Part shown: positions 41,101 to 51,736 of the stretch, in pieces | Layout of the letters: each line of letters begins with the position of its first letter | Position numbering within the stretch: position 1 is the stretch's first letter | Source of the DNA: Branchiostoma floridae | Taxonomy: Eukaryota > Chordata > Leptocardii > Amphioxiformes > Branchiostomatidae | NCBI RefSeq assembly: GCF_000003815.2 | Contig: NC_049982.1 | Coordinates: forward strand, 32,723,395-32,780,734 | Reading direction: 5' to 3' | DNA: 57,340 bases | Program-made: the position numbers and the translations under genes | Notes under the pieces: model-generated | The model's input: the letters and a program-made list of their open reading frames with translations, nothing else | Databases searched by the model: none | What the model was told of the DNA's origin: nothing

Positions 41101-42263
41101 GGTGGCAAAGGGAAGTTTAGGGCAAAGCTGAATGAGTTAGATTAAAAAAAAACTAAAAAAATTGATATACTATGTAATATAAACAGGCCTTTGAAGAAAT
41201 ATTCAAAAATATTTAAAGAAATCCGTTAACGAATGCCAGATCATTTGCTTGTAACACCAGGGTAAGGGAGGGCTAGTTATGCATTTAAAAAAACCCACAC
41301 ACATCTGTAATGACATTTAAACGTAAGTACAATTATTTAAGGGCAGGTATGAAAAAAGGCAATCTGGTATTGACCTAATCTTCCCTTATACCAAATTCCA
41401 AGTCTTTTGGCTCAAAAGTGACGGGGACTGACTTATACAACGTTTCGGTAGGAGAGGGAGAAGAAAAGTTGTCAGGAAAACAACACATTTATACGAATAC
41501 ATGTTGTATTGTTGAAATTTAACAATACAGTGGGTTATAATAATCACTCATTTGCTATTTTACGTTTAAAGCGCTTTTTCAAATGCATGCTCAAACAATG
41601 CTCTCGAGAAAAGCTGTTACTCATTTAAATGTCAGGAAAAAACTATCATCATTTTTGCAGATCATCAAATCGATCACTTTTAACAGCAGAATAATATATG
41701 CATGTACCTTAAAATATCACGTTAAACATTGTTATATCAATTTTCTAGCGAAATGGCCCGGACTAAGATTTTCAAAGATAAATTACATTAGCTTACTTTA
41801 ATTATATGATCCGAACACGCCAGGTGCGCTGGACTAAGTGCACTGCTACTAGATTTGTTAATATCTTCATCAGAAGTTTCCATGTATGACGTTAGAATCA
41901 TGTGTACCTCTGGTACATTTCAAATTGTAATAAACGTATTTTTGTTTGGTTTGGGCATATTCATAGTACGGCACCGTATATCATGCATCTTACCCCTGCC
42001 CTCAGCCACCAGACAATTCAACCGCTGGTCGGGCTGGTACCTCGGGTGATACGAAACACACGCTCGATATGCAATAAAGGCATCCAATGCATTAGATGTT
42101 TGCAAGGTTGTTATATGCTTTAAATGTTTACTGAATAATCTTTCATCACATAGGTCCTAAGAGAAGGTGGCGAGACGACTTGCGTTGCAGACAGGGTGAC
42201 TACGAAAACTACAAAAGAATAAAAAAATGCGAGAAATCCTTTTGGACACTTTTGACATGTTGA
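34337..42263 (+). CDS. Type II membrane C-type lectin receptor (five exons)
   Basis: Exons 34337-35189, 35465-35577, 35774-35954, 40321-40704 and probably 42154-42263 join in phase (1, 0, 1, 1). In order: a hydrophilic cytoplasmic region of about 284 residues, one transmembrane helix, a short Thr/Asp-rich stalk with a glycosylation sequon, a 128-codon C-type lectin domain, and a short basic tail. There is no N-terminal signal peptide, so the lectin faces outside in type II orientation. EPN and WND motifs suggest calcium-dependent binding of mannose-type sugars. Tyrosine motifs in the tail suggest uptake or signalling. I chose the second ATG (34337, ATCATGG) over 34331 for its better context. 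The family is abundant in lancelets; I cannot name an orthologue. More stalk exons could hide in the 4.4-kb intron, but the visible exons already fit. Confidence 0.82.
35230..35345 (+). mobile_element. piggyBac-like MITE fragment in intron 1
   Basis: TTAAACCCCTCAAACACC followed by sequence matching the left end of 27463-28436 (GTAAATTTTGAAGTACCATT, TCCTTCCGTG). It begins only about 40 bp after the exon 1 donor. Confidence 0.75.
35465..35577 (+). CDS. Lectin receptor exon 2: transmembrane helix
   Basis: Acceptor CCCTATTTTTTTCAG, 113 nt, donor CAAGAG|GTAGAG. Encodes CTYGWVCIVVTISALSF, ASGFFGIWL, then HYNNDGWKAQE: one hydrophobic helix of about 22 residues. Confidence 0.8.
35774..35954 (+). CDS. 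Lectin receptor exon 3: Thr/Asp-rich stalk
   Basis: Acceptor ATCTATCTCCAG, 60 codons plus one base, donor CCTG|GTAACC. Loose 12-13-residue repeats (GHLAVDTNFTN, GQSAADTTNTH, GQTSSDTIS, HLAADTTENP) with one N-glycosylation sequon (NFT) and many Ser/Thr for O-glycosylation. The +1 phase fits the CTLD exon. Confidence 0.75.
35984..36117. repeat. Foldback hairpin with ~60-bp arms
   Basis: CTACCGGACTCCGGATCGCT ... GTGAGCCGGC pairs with GCCGGCTTACTCC ... AGCGATCCAGAGTCTGGTAG around a short loop (TATATTTCTCTG). Arms match with few mismatches. It starts 30 bp after the exon 3 donor and may be a miniature foldback element or a hairpin RNA source. Confidence 0.88.
36600..37165 (-). pseudogene. LINE reverse transcriptase C-terminal remnant
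   Basis: Minus-strand pieces in different frames: LAYVATVWDTYKKKDLEK, SLEDKRKMSRLCMMYKMTNE then LVDVPTDTNLIPAQK, and HYHPRIDAFKISHFLRTIVD then WNVLS. This order is typical of the CR1/Jockey-type C-terminus ('W.P....R.SRL..MYKI..GLV', 'FFPRTI..WN'). Frameshifts show it is dead. It lies in lectin receptor intron 3. Confidence 0.72.
37225..37705. repeat. 135-bp diverged tandem repeat
   Basis: About four units, each with TGTGCTGGAAGAGTCCATTC and TTTTTGGACT-TTGGTGAT-like words. Another unit lies at 40010-40130, on the far side of the LINE and SINE insertions, so the array seems to have been split by them. Confidence 0.75.
37713..38722 (-). mobile_element. 5'-truncated RTE-like LINE
   Basis: Minus-strand frame with VTDLDYADDVAILAEAMEAL (RT active site), FCYLGGTITSDCKSDTDIQL, LLYGAETWTLTAAQERRLDA, CQRRILGIRWHDYVSN and a C-terminal RPRGRPRHTW segment, ending TGA near 37740. 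One extra T at about 38653-38658 shifts the frame inside the conserved GVRQG-C motif; upstream SVRVNGQMSDSFHINS continues in the other frame to about 38722. The 3' tail is (TGAG)n (37723-37746), fitting RTE-type simple-repeat tails. Clade assignment by motif only. Confidence 0.82.
38925..39330 (+). repeat. tRNA-headed SINE-like unit, copy 1
   Basis: Contains a tRNA-like part at about 38989-39060: A-box-like TAGCGCAGTGG and a perfect B box GGTTCGAATCC with a paired T arm (CCCGG/CCGGG). A T-rich and A-rich tail follows (TTTTTTCAATTTTTTT, AAATTAAAAAAAAAA). Repeated almost exactly at 39445-39830. The acceptor ends do not pair, so it is not a working tRNA gene. Confidence 0.65.
39445..39830 (+). 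repeat. tRNA-headed SINE-like unit, copy 2
   Basis: Direct copy of 38925-39330, tRNA-like part at about 39515-39586, with small differences (ACCAATGC for ACCTATGC). Both copies begin within GATGAACGGACCTGTTCAAT. This is a local tandem duplication, not two independent insertions. 39830-40320 has one 135-bp repeat unit and no gene. Confidence 0.65.
40321..40704 (+). CDS. Lectin receptor exon 4: C-type lectin domain
   Basis: Acceptor TACATCACTAG, donor TTAG|GTATGT. Encodes VCPIAGYVSFNGVCYKDF, the helix region CDARQTCAADGGLLAM, the core RWIGLTDADSDGKWAF, NNWEPGEPNN with the EPN calcium and sugar motif, and FWNDERCSRTKGFICQL with WND. The paired Cys of a long-form CTLD are all present, plus an extra Cys (TYC). 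Predicted to bind mannose-type ligands with calcium. Confidence 0.92.
42154..42263 (+). CDS. Lectin receptor exon 5 (probable last exon)
   Basis: Acceptor TTTCATCACATAG. In the phase left by exon 4 it reads GPKRRWRDDLRCRQGDYENY and continues about 16 codons to TGA at 42261. The 'RRWRDDLRC' start resembles what I recall following CTLDs in some lancelet proteins, where a Cys-rich domain continues; here it stops early. This is a frame-fit inference without expression support. Intron 40705-42153 shows nothing else. Confidence 0.45.
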
Positions 42264-43925
42264 CAATATAAGATTGGCTAGATTTCCCTGTGACTTAATA
42301 TTGATGCAGTTATTTGTTTGTGTGAACCTTTGTTTCTTTATGAAGGTTTGAACCGGGCTGTTAATTAAATGGTATACTGCCTCCGGAAACCCCAAAGCTA
42401 ATCAAATGTTTAAAAAGAATATGACTACATCTTTCTTTTCATAAGACCATGTTTTTGAAGTCAATGTTAGCATTTATATTACACGTATTAAAAAGTGCCC
42501 ACTCCGTGCAAGGATGGACTCTTCCGACAACATGAGGCCTCCTCAAGATACTTATTCAGGCTAAGCGATTGGTTACCTATTTAATTAAGTTATATAGCCA
42601 TACGAGTCTGTAGGTGCAGTCTTCAGTTTGGGGTTGAGGTCGTTGACCCGGCCATGAATTTTAAGTGGGTGATTTGATTAAATACTCAGTGCACCTCTTT
42701 ATAAAAAAATTAGGTCATTTGGTTGAAAAACCATGGTACGGTAGCCATAAATTTGGTATAGGAGTGCCCGTGACCGAATGAATTCTTAGACTAATTAAGC
42801 AACATGCTAGAATTTGATTTCATTTTGCTACTTCTAATTTTTTTTCAATCTAGATTTATTATAGTAGTATGTCAATTTATGTAATTTGAAAATAAGGAAT
42901 TTAAAAACATGCTTATTTGAACAATATCGCCGGTCCATTATTTCGGATCAAAGATGACATCTTCAGTATGCATTACGTTTATGCCGTATTGTTTATTATT
43001 ATTTGTCGCTGTTGCTTTTTATTTGTCGTTGATGCTGTTTTTATGACGAACAAAAAAAAATGGGAGATACTATATAAGAGTTAATGAGCCGCCTTGATCT
43101 TTACTTGCAAAAATCGCTCAATAAAGTATTTTAGTGACCAAAGCAACGTTCGATGAACACGCATTATTAAGAAGCAGATGAACAAAACTGTCGCTTTTAC
43201 TACTTCAAAATTCTCAGCTGTTATATGTACCACGTTGTATAACTTGCATTTTTATATAGTTTAAAAGAAAAAGATTAAAATAAAAACAATGGTTTCTGAA
43301 CAATAACGACAGCTAGTGCTGCAGTACAATGTAAACTGGTCAGAAATGCCACGTGGAAGGTATTAGACTGTCACCGGAACGTCGGTGTATATGAAGCGGT
43401 TGTTGTGCACTGCCCTTAAGCACCGGTGTGAATGTGTAGAAATAACTCTCTTTACTGGCTCAATACATGAAAATACAATTTTCTTCTTTTTCTTCAATAT
43501 TATCAATGTTTCTTTTTATATTTAAGTTGGGTTTAGCAAACCGTTCAAACAAAGAATATAAGTTGTATAACGTGGATATTTAGCGAACCAAGGAATATAC
43601 AATGTGAAGGATAAAACACATTTTTGCTTCGCAAAAAAATTGTTTTACACTTCATAAATTCTTTACCGACAACGAGAGATAGAAAAGTGCTCAGAGACAA
43701 TATCAGGTTTGGCGGAACACAATAATTTATTCCTCCACGGGAACATAACAAAACTGTAAGCAACTCCAGTTTACCAGGAGGAACAAATAAAGATTAAGCT
43801 ACAATAATATAAACATAAGAGAACATTTCTTTCAGGAGAAAACTTACGAATCAAACCACCTTAAGGTTACAAAGCACAAGGACAGTGCAAGGTGATATCA
43901 ACGTTGGAAATTCCTGTTAAGGGGA
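42264..43925. other. Intergenic stretch, no gene recognised
   Basis: AT-rich, short open frames only. An AATAAA near 43123 could serve the lectin gene but is far from its stop. Confidence 0.5.
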
Positions 43926-43929
43926 AAAA

Positions 43930-44345
43930 ACATCATCAAATCAGGGGCTAATTTGCATAAATAATTAGAACAGTTTATAAGCCTATTTCATTTCATAATA
44001 GCAGATATTCAAAGATAAGACACATGTAACTAACAAATAGAGAAATATTAGCCTAACTGTGTACGAGTATGTCCGATAAAAATTCCCGGAATTTACAGCA
44101 AGTCTTCCGCGTGTGCGCAATTGGATCTTCCCGTTGGAGGTAATAACACGGGAAGAGTTGACGGATTGTCATGATTTTCGATCTCTAGATATATTGGGGG
44201 ATGCCTTCCATAATCAAGTTCTATTAATGCAAACCAGGGGCTAGTTTGCACATTAAATTAATCCGCAGCATTTCATAACAAGACAGTCAATGTAGTACGT
44301 TATATACTTCCAATGTGTAAAATGGACTATCGAGATAAAACATGT
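43930..44345 (-). repeat. Dispersed repeat related to 17320-18380
   Basis: Reverse complement of two blocks of the copy B intron 2 insertion, here contiguous. 44346-45640, including a G-rich start and a long C/A-rich stretch, contains no recognised gene. Confidence 0.7.
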
Positions 44346-45691
44346 CAATATTGACGACTTAACCCTATTCTGACCGGGGGGAGGGGGTGAGGCTCGCGCC
44401 AACTTTGATGTCCTGAACGGCTTATGCTAGAGCAACCAAATTAGCTGAGTCTTCCTAAAATACTGTTGGTAACAATTTCACGAAGTTGGACAAATTTTCT
44501 AGTTTTTCGTGTTGCCATGGCAACCGTTTGTTGAGTCCATCCTCCCTCTTAAGTCATTTTACACCAATGGCAATTTCCATTGTAAGCAGTGCCCATTAGC
44601 ACACCAGTGAACCCCAAACAGCTAAAATATAGAAAATTCTCAACAAATTTATCATGGCATGTCCCCTGGGATCATATTTCACATATATAGAGGTGTATTC
44701 AGCCCCAAAATAGCTAAAGGGGGGAGGGCAGGGTGATACCTGGATCACTTCAGGCCCTGAAGTTCAGGGCATCCGCCAGTGATTCAATATACAGCCTCTT
44801 AACAATGGGCTCCTATGCCAAAAAGAGGAGAAAGCAACTGTTAATAACTCAACTTTCTGACGTTACTGGCAAACAAACATACCCTCATATGAAAGCCCGA
44901 CATCTCAGCTATCAAAAAAAAAAAAACACATTTCGCCATGAAACTAACGGCACAAACTTACGGAAACTGAAAGATTGACCCTTGACCTCAAAACCGCACC
45001 ACAACCAAGTGAGGAGGCCATGTGCTAGGACAAAAAAAGTCCCAACAGTTGAACTTTATACCCCCTAACAACCATAAAAACTCAGCTTTTTGGCCCTAAT
45101 CAGAAAGTAGAAGCCCTTCCCTGTCACACCCACCCAAAAAACTGCCAGGATTTCTACCCATTGAACCAGGATAAAAATCTTGAAGTTTTAGACGCTGAAC
45201 TATATATACCGTCAATTTTCATGGCGGATTGACTGGCGGATCTACTAAACATCTTTATCATCAATTATATATCAAACGTTAAAATAACGTTTGAAATTCC
45301 GACATAAAACCAAATCAAGTGCGTGTAACAACACTTTAAAAGCACATCAGATAACCTTAGAGACAAAGTCATTAAGTATTAAAAATGGCACAACGTAGGC
45401 TATTGGCGAGTTTATTAGTCTGTCAGTCCTACATTTTATATGTCGATATTTGTCACATTTTCTGGTTGACAGTTGTTTCGTTTCAATCTTTACAAAAACA
45501 GCAATATCCAGCAACATGTACATAGGTTTAGTGAGAAGTGTCAGTTTTTTTGTTTTTGTTTTGAAAGGTAAGTACGAATTCGTTCAATATCAATACAAAG
45601 ACTTGTATCCAGGTACCAACTTTTCTAGAAACCAATCTGCAGCTGCTTGTAAAAAAAAAAGTTGCAAAACGTCGTCGAACGTCACTTTTAC

Positions 45692-46241
45692 GTAATCAGG
45701 GGTGCCTAAGCATTTGCTCTAACCTTATGAGATTCGTAGGAATATCATGTGATACGCACGAATCACTATGCGAAAACGCAGGAACCTTATGAAAATCACA
45801 CGAAATACTATGCGAAAACGTTCTAACCTTACGTGATTCGCACGAAAGACTATGTGACACACACGAACCTTCTGTGATTTGCACAAAGCTAATGAGAAAT
45901 CAGCCGATTACTGCCGGCTTCGATCTTAGCGACGGAAAAATACGATTTGACGCGCAGAAATAAAGAAAAAGAGTGTCTCACATGTTTTTAATTCGTCATT
46001 CTATGTATCCATTCAATACTTTAAAATAAAAATTTCACGCTCAAAAAAACGCTTTCTCCCAATGTAGCGGCGGCGCCGATTTGCATGGTTCGCGGAAATC
46101 ACATAAGGTTCGAGCATATCACATAGTGATTCGTGTGGATTTCATAGGATTCGTACGATTTCGCATATGATTCGTGTGTATCGCATAAGATTCGTACGAA
46201 TCTCATAAGGTTCGTGCAAATACTCAGGCACCCCTGATAAT
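45692..46241. mobile_element. CAGGGG-TIR DNA transposon, second family member
   Basis: Element 45697-46236 (540 bp). Ends CAGGGGTGCCTAAGCATTTG and, inverted, CAGGGGTGCCTGAGTATTTG. Subterminal words such as ATTCGCACGAA and CTTATGAGATTCG repeat in both orientations. Flanks GTAAT and ATAAT, a 5-bp duplication with one mismatch. Same architecture as 11883-12867. Confidence 0.8.
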
Positions 46242-46547
46242 GTCAAATGTCATCCAGCCAGTTCACAGTATTGCTTCTCATATTCATGTGTCATTGTCTA
46301 GCAGGAGAAGGTGGGTGGTCCTTTGCTTATAAAATGAGATTGCACACGTCACCGAAATTTTACAACAGTACCGAGGTAATCTTATTGTAGACTTATAACA
46401 ATATTGCTTCTCATAGCATTGTCTAGCAAAAGAAGGTGGGTGTTTACAAAAACAAGATTGTAAAACGTTGTCGGGCTTTTGCAAAAGGGCAAACGTCATC
46501 TTATTTCTGACTTATCATACGAGTGCATCTCATATCAATAAATCATT

Positions 46548-48144
46548 GTCTAGAATAGGGCTGGATATCGGTACAGCGTACAGGTGTGACAGCGATCTCG
46601 CCCCCCCGGCGATCTTGCCCCCTCACTAGCGTTTTCGCCCCCCTTTAGCGTTTTCGCCCCCCCCCCCCAAGAGCAGCTGGTTACTACATATTACAGGTGC
46701 GCTACCTGGTACTATACTGCACCTGGGGAGTAACGTGTATGGTGTGTTACCTGGTACCTTATGGCACCTTATTACTGTACCGTAAGATGCCTGTCATACC
46801 TCGAAAGTCGATACTATATTGTTCGGTGCAAACATGACATTGAAATGAAAAAGACAATTTTTGCAGCTGAGGTGGCATAAAAACAGTGCTACTGCGAACG
46901 TATAAATCAACACCGTCTATGGTACGGAATACGTCAGCTATATGTTTTCAATTTGTCACAGTGTTTTCTTTCTTGTGCTGGAAACATTTCCAAAGCACTA
47001 ACAAAAACACACGTGAATAATAGTTTCTCATTATAAACACTATCTACGCGCAAGTTGATATAGCTGTTGCTAATTGCTACACAAACACTGGTAAAGTACC
47101 AGTCTTAAGAAACACGGGTAAATGCATCAGTTCCTAAATACTAGAAAAAACAGTCATGTTGGAGGTGAAGATATCCCTTGGCCAGGTGCATATACCAAAA
47201 TGTGCGTTATTCTAATTAATACCTAATATTTGCATAATTAATAAAGACATTACATAGTTCTTTTGTGGTCACTTCATGGTAGAGACTTCATATTGGAGAT
47301 ATATAGGTTGTTTGAGGACAGGTGAATACAATGAAATACATCTTATGTCAAGACTCAGGTATATGCAATAATGGGAATACAAGGGACCCAACCCTCCTTG
47401 TCTGAAACAAGTTCAGCTATCTTATTACCATGCATATGTAATTACGTTAATATTGATACTATGAATGGATTTATGTATTAAACTCGTGTACTTTTATCAT
47501 TATGAAACTGCATTTTGTGATTTATACCAATCAACTTCTAAAATGTCATGTAAACCCGTTTTTTTTTTGGGGGGGGGCGAAATCGCTAAAGGGGGGCGAG
47601 GTAGGGGGGCGAGATCACTAGCCGGGGAGGGCGAGATCGCTAGCGATTTCGCCCCGGGGGGGCGAGATCGCTAGTGATTTCGCCCCCGGGGGGGCGAGAT
47701 CACGGGGGGGGGCGAGATCGCTGTCACACCGGTACAAAAACCGGTTTTTCTTATTGGACCGGTCCGGAAAAACCGGACCTGAAAAACCGGACCGGATGTT
47801 GGATCGATTAGAAAATTAACAGATTATTTCATTAGGCATTCACACGTTTTGGCACTTGTAGGTGGAAGAAAATAACAAGATCGAAGTAGAGTAGAGTTTA
47901 TAGTAATTTCTACCAAGTTTTACAGCCAATCGTACAGGTGCAGTTAGCATTGTAGGATTTTTTTAAAAAACGCCAGTATGAGTCTAATACTCCACCAAAC
48001 AGATTTATTTTAGTGGAATGGACCATTGATATGAGTCATACTGAATCAGGTCCAGGTTCAGGTCCGGACCTGAACCTGATCCTCTGGACCTGAACCGGAC
48101 CTGGACCTGAATTTTCTGTATCGGTACCCAGCCCTAGTCTAGAA
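46548..48144. mobile_element. Composite hAT element
   Basis: Element 46556-48136 (1581 bp), ends TAGGGCTGGATATCGGTACA and CTGTATCGGTACCCAGCCCTA-type, flanked by the perfect 8-bp duplication GTCTAGAA. The right part (ACCGGTTTTTCTTATTGGAC, GGTCCAGGTTCAGGTCC) matches the hAT MITE at 2098-2551. It carries a nested element. No transposase. Confidence 0.88.
46583..47730. mobile_element. G-rich nested element inside the hAT
   Basis: Inverted ends GGTGTGACAGCGATCTCGCC and GGCGAGATCGCTGTCACACC (20 bp, perfect). Just inside both ends are runs of GGGGGGCGAGATCGCTAGCG-like repeats that could form G-quadruplexes; the middle is AT-rich. The same end, joined to the same hAT position, is seen at 15540. Confidence 0.83.
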
Positions 48145-49592
48145 GAAGCCATTGGGTGGTTGTTTGCTTGTGAAAAAACGAGGTTGCTAAAAGAACATTG
48201 CAAACCATCGTCAAGCTTTTATAAAATCATAAATGACATCTCACTTCAGTTCAGAGCTATCACGAGATTGATTCTCATATCAATATAGCATCGTCTTGCA
48301 AAACAAGGTGGGTGATTCTTTGCCTGTAAAAAAAAAGATTGCAAAACGTCATCGAGCTTTTATAAAAGGGCATAGGTTATCTTATTTCAGACTTATCACA
48401 ATATTGCCTCCCATATCAATATATCGTTGAATAGCAGAAGAAGTTGGGTGGTTCCTTGCTTGCGAAAAAAAAACAAGATTGCAAAACGTCGTGGAGTTTT
48501 CTACAAATGAACAAATGTCATCTTACTTGTACAGACTTGTCCCAAAATTGACTCTTATATGAATATTAATATCATTGTTTAGCACAAGAAGGTGGTGGTT
48601 CTTCTCTTGTAAAACAATGAGATTGCAAAATGTAGTCAAACTTTTACAAAAGGACAAATGCCATCTTACTTTAGACTTATCTTTCGTTCTTGGTGCCAGT
48701 TGACTGAAAGAATCATTTAAGACTGATGACTAGCCATCTTTCAGGTTTCTAACATCGAATGTATCTATATTTGTGATAACCTGTTACATACAACACAAAT
48801 GTGGGCTTTAATTCACAAACAAGGAAATACGCATGTGTGGATAGTAAACGCCCTTATTAGGCCATGTTGATTTGATTTTTATTTTGTTTACTTGAACCTT
48901 TGTTTAGTCAATCAGCAGACCGCGTTTCATTAAGGTAATGAGAGAAAAGAGAAAGATCAGACAAAGCTGTATAAAGTTTGATTCATTGATTACATAAATG
49001 GTATCCAATGTGAACCCTGGAACCGATACGAGTGATAACAGTGTCTACATAATGGTCAGGGGAATTGGCACACAAAATATGGTAACGTTATACCAAACAG
49101 TAGGTTATTTATTCCCGTTCTTTTATATAGATTAGTACATCGACGTGTTATAGATATAACATTGTTCGTTTTCGATAGTTTTTCATCAGTATTTTTTATA
49201 TATATTTTCTATTTTTGAAGGTGCATTGTAGTATTTTTATTACGGTTGAAAACTTTGTTTTGAAAACAGCCGAGCATTGTTGCGCACGTGAGCTGTAACA
49301 ATTCTCATCAGCACCAGACAAACGACACGTCACGTTCCTGAGCAGTAATCATACATCTGCGTCACGTCAGCTAATCGACCCTTTGGCGCCATTGTAATTT
49401 CAAATTGTGCTTAAGATATGTGCGTTCTTTTCATGGTTTTCCTTCTGTGTTATAACACAAATGTTTGATTACCATTGTATAAACGTTAACAATATGTATA
49501 AGAAACGGCTATTTCTTTACCAAAAATCACTATTTAGTCAAAAAAAGTTTAAAATGTCATCGAAGTTTTTCATAATAAGAACTTTATTTCAG

Positions 49593-49665
49593 AGTTCAGG
49601 GTTGTAGCCAGCGCCCGTCCTTCCGTCCTTTGACGGAATTTTGCAGCTGAGGACGGAAAGTTCAG
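49593..49665. mobile_element. 59-bp miniature insertion
   Basis: Between two copies of AGTTCAG (49593-49599 and 49659-49665) lies GGTTGTAGCCAGCGCCCGTC to GAGGACGGAA, interrupting a satellite unit that elsewhere reads TTTCAGACTTATCACAAT. It holds the inverted pair TTCCGTCC/GGACGGAA. Regions 48700-49540 and 49760-50530 show no gene. Confidence 0.6.
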
Positions 49666-50534
49666 ACTCATCACAATATTGCTTTGTATATTCATGCATC
49701 TTTTAGATTGGAAGTGGGTGGGTGGTTCTTTGATTGTACGATGAAAATTGTTTTCGAAAAAAAAACGTAGTGTGTGCGTTGAAAAAGAACCACTTGAAGA
49801 TTCTGTTGAAGAATCAATAATAAGTGCTAAAGTTGTTCATTAATAAGTGATTTTTCAGTGATAACTATGAGTGCAAAGACTGCTATGTTATAACTCAAGT
49901 TAAATTTTTGTTGAGGTTAAGAACACAAATTTTCGTGGTGTTGAAGTGACACATGGATAGAATGTGCTTCGCATTCAGGTTCAGTATCTTCATACTAAAT
50001 ATAAGTTAGTTGTATGTAAACATAATATCAACGAAAAATGGCAACATTCATGATTTGTGCATCTTTGTACGATTAATATCATTTACGTTTACGTGAGGGT
50101 TTTACAGTTACGTTTTTGGACCAGTCTACGATGTCTAGTGATGAATATATGATTCAACAACAATTGCGGAATATGTCGATATTAAAGAAAGTAATATTCA
50201 TTTGTCAAAAAATAACTATTTTCCTGACTCTGCATTGAAAAACTAGTAGCCATAGCAACAGTAGTCTTAATGCTGTTGAGTATGAAAAACGTGTTTATTG
50301 TATAAGTGCTTTTCAAAAACTTTGACAATCTTTTTTAGTGAAATTACTAACAGCGCATTGCATTCAACTGCGATGATGTTGATGATTGTGATGATGTTTG
50401 ACACAAAATTAGACGGTTTGATTGTATCAAGACTGCTTAGCACCAATGATCCATTGTGTAAATGTTATTCATTATCCAGGAAAAAAGGCAGTGTGAGTTA
50501 GGGTCAGCCTAATGCTGGTATGCTGGCAAGCTTA

Positions 50535-51095
50535 TAAAGATTGTATAAGAAACTTAAATCTGAGTACAGTATGGAGAGTTACCTGAACCACTCAGATTTT
50601 GAGCTAAGATCCGCTTTATGTAAAATGAGGATAAGTGCTCATTCATTAGAAATAGAGAGAGGCAGGTACAAAAAACTGTCCGTTGACGAGAGAACGTGTA
50701 ATTATTGTTCAGGGAAAGCAGTGGAAGATGAACTACATTTCATTTGTCAATGTTCACATTACAGTTACGAAAGAAACAAACTTTTCCGCAAAACTTTTCC
50801 AAGGTTTTATCACCTTACTGACCAACAAAAATCAGTCTTCTTGCTTAAGTCGTCCAACCCCTTTATATATGAAAATGTTGGACAATTCATCTTCCACTGC
50901 TTACGGAAAAGAAGTCAAACCCATCAAATAGCTTAGGTAGAAATAGATTTAGTTTAGACGTTATTCCCTTTTGATTTATCTATGAATATAATTTCCCTTC
51001 TTTGTTAAGTATGTTCATGTATACCACTACTACTTTACGTTGTATGCAATTAGCCCTCGGGCATGAATTTGCAATAAAGATTATTATTATAAAAC
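50535..51095 (+). mobile_element. LINE 3' fragment: C-terminal zinc finger and tail
   Basis: Frame to 50936 encodes MRISAHSLEIERGRYKKL, CNYCSGKAVEDELHFICQCS and a helical end, the CCHC-type motif found after the RT in several LINEs. The 3' UTR ends GCAATAAAGATTATTATTAT. Related to the remnant at 30868-31480 and, more distantly, to the LINE at 51620-55390. 51096-51620 has no gene recognised. Confidence 0.78.
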
Positions 51096-51736
51096 TTCCC
51101 TTTTGTTACCTGTACCTATGCTAGAGGCTCCTCGTCTTTCAATATTTTGATATATATATTCCTGAATTTCCGTTAAAATAAAGTCTTATATTATTTGTTC
51201 TAAGGACTCGCAAACCAGACTAAGATTGTGCACCTTTATTTCAGATTTTAAAAAAGACAGGTGTAGATCAATGAGAAACAAAGATACAATTGATATTTAC
51301 GAATTAGAAAGAGAGAGTTTTAAAAAGTTGCTAATTTCAAATTGAAAAAAATATTCAAATGTATATTGAATGATATGTTCATACAGCAACTCAAGTTAAT
51401 TGCACACATAGAAAACTGGACAAATTGACAATATTGACTTACCCACACTGCACTGCGGCACCAGGTGTCACTGACTATAGTTACAGATGCGGTCACAGAC
51501 GTTAAAACCACATCTGTACTGACACTGATTTATACACATTTTAATAATGCAGTCTCAAACGTAAAGAAGAGTAACATACATACATAAAGCGATGTAATCC
51601 TTTCCCATCTACTTCATAATGAATGAATGAAGACCTTTATTGTACATTCGTACCCACTGGGTTTAGTACAGGTCACAACAAATGATACAACATGATATAA
51701 TGATACAATGAATCTACACTACTCAAGGATCGTATT

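Larger units (their letters stand above)
45640..48700. repeat. ~160-bp diverged satellite
   Basis: Units share AAGGTGGGTGGTTCTTTGCT, AAAACAAGATTGCAAAACGT, TTTTACAAAAGGACAAATG, ATCTTATTTCAGACTTATC and ATATCAATA. At least seven units can be followed, interrupted by two transposons (45697-46236 and 46556-48136). One more partial unit lies at about 49540-49760. No coding sense. Confidence 0.8.
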
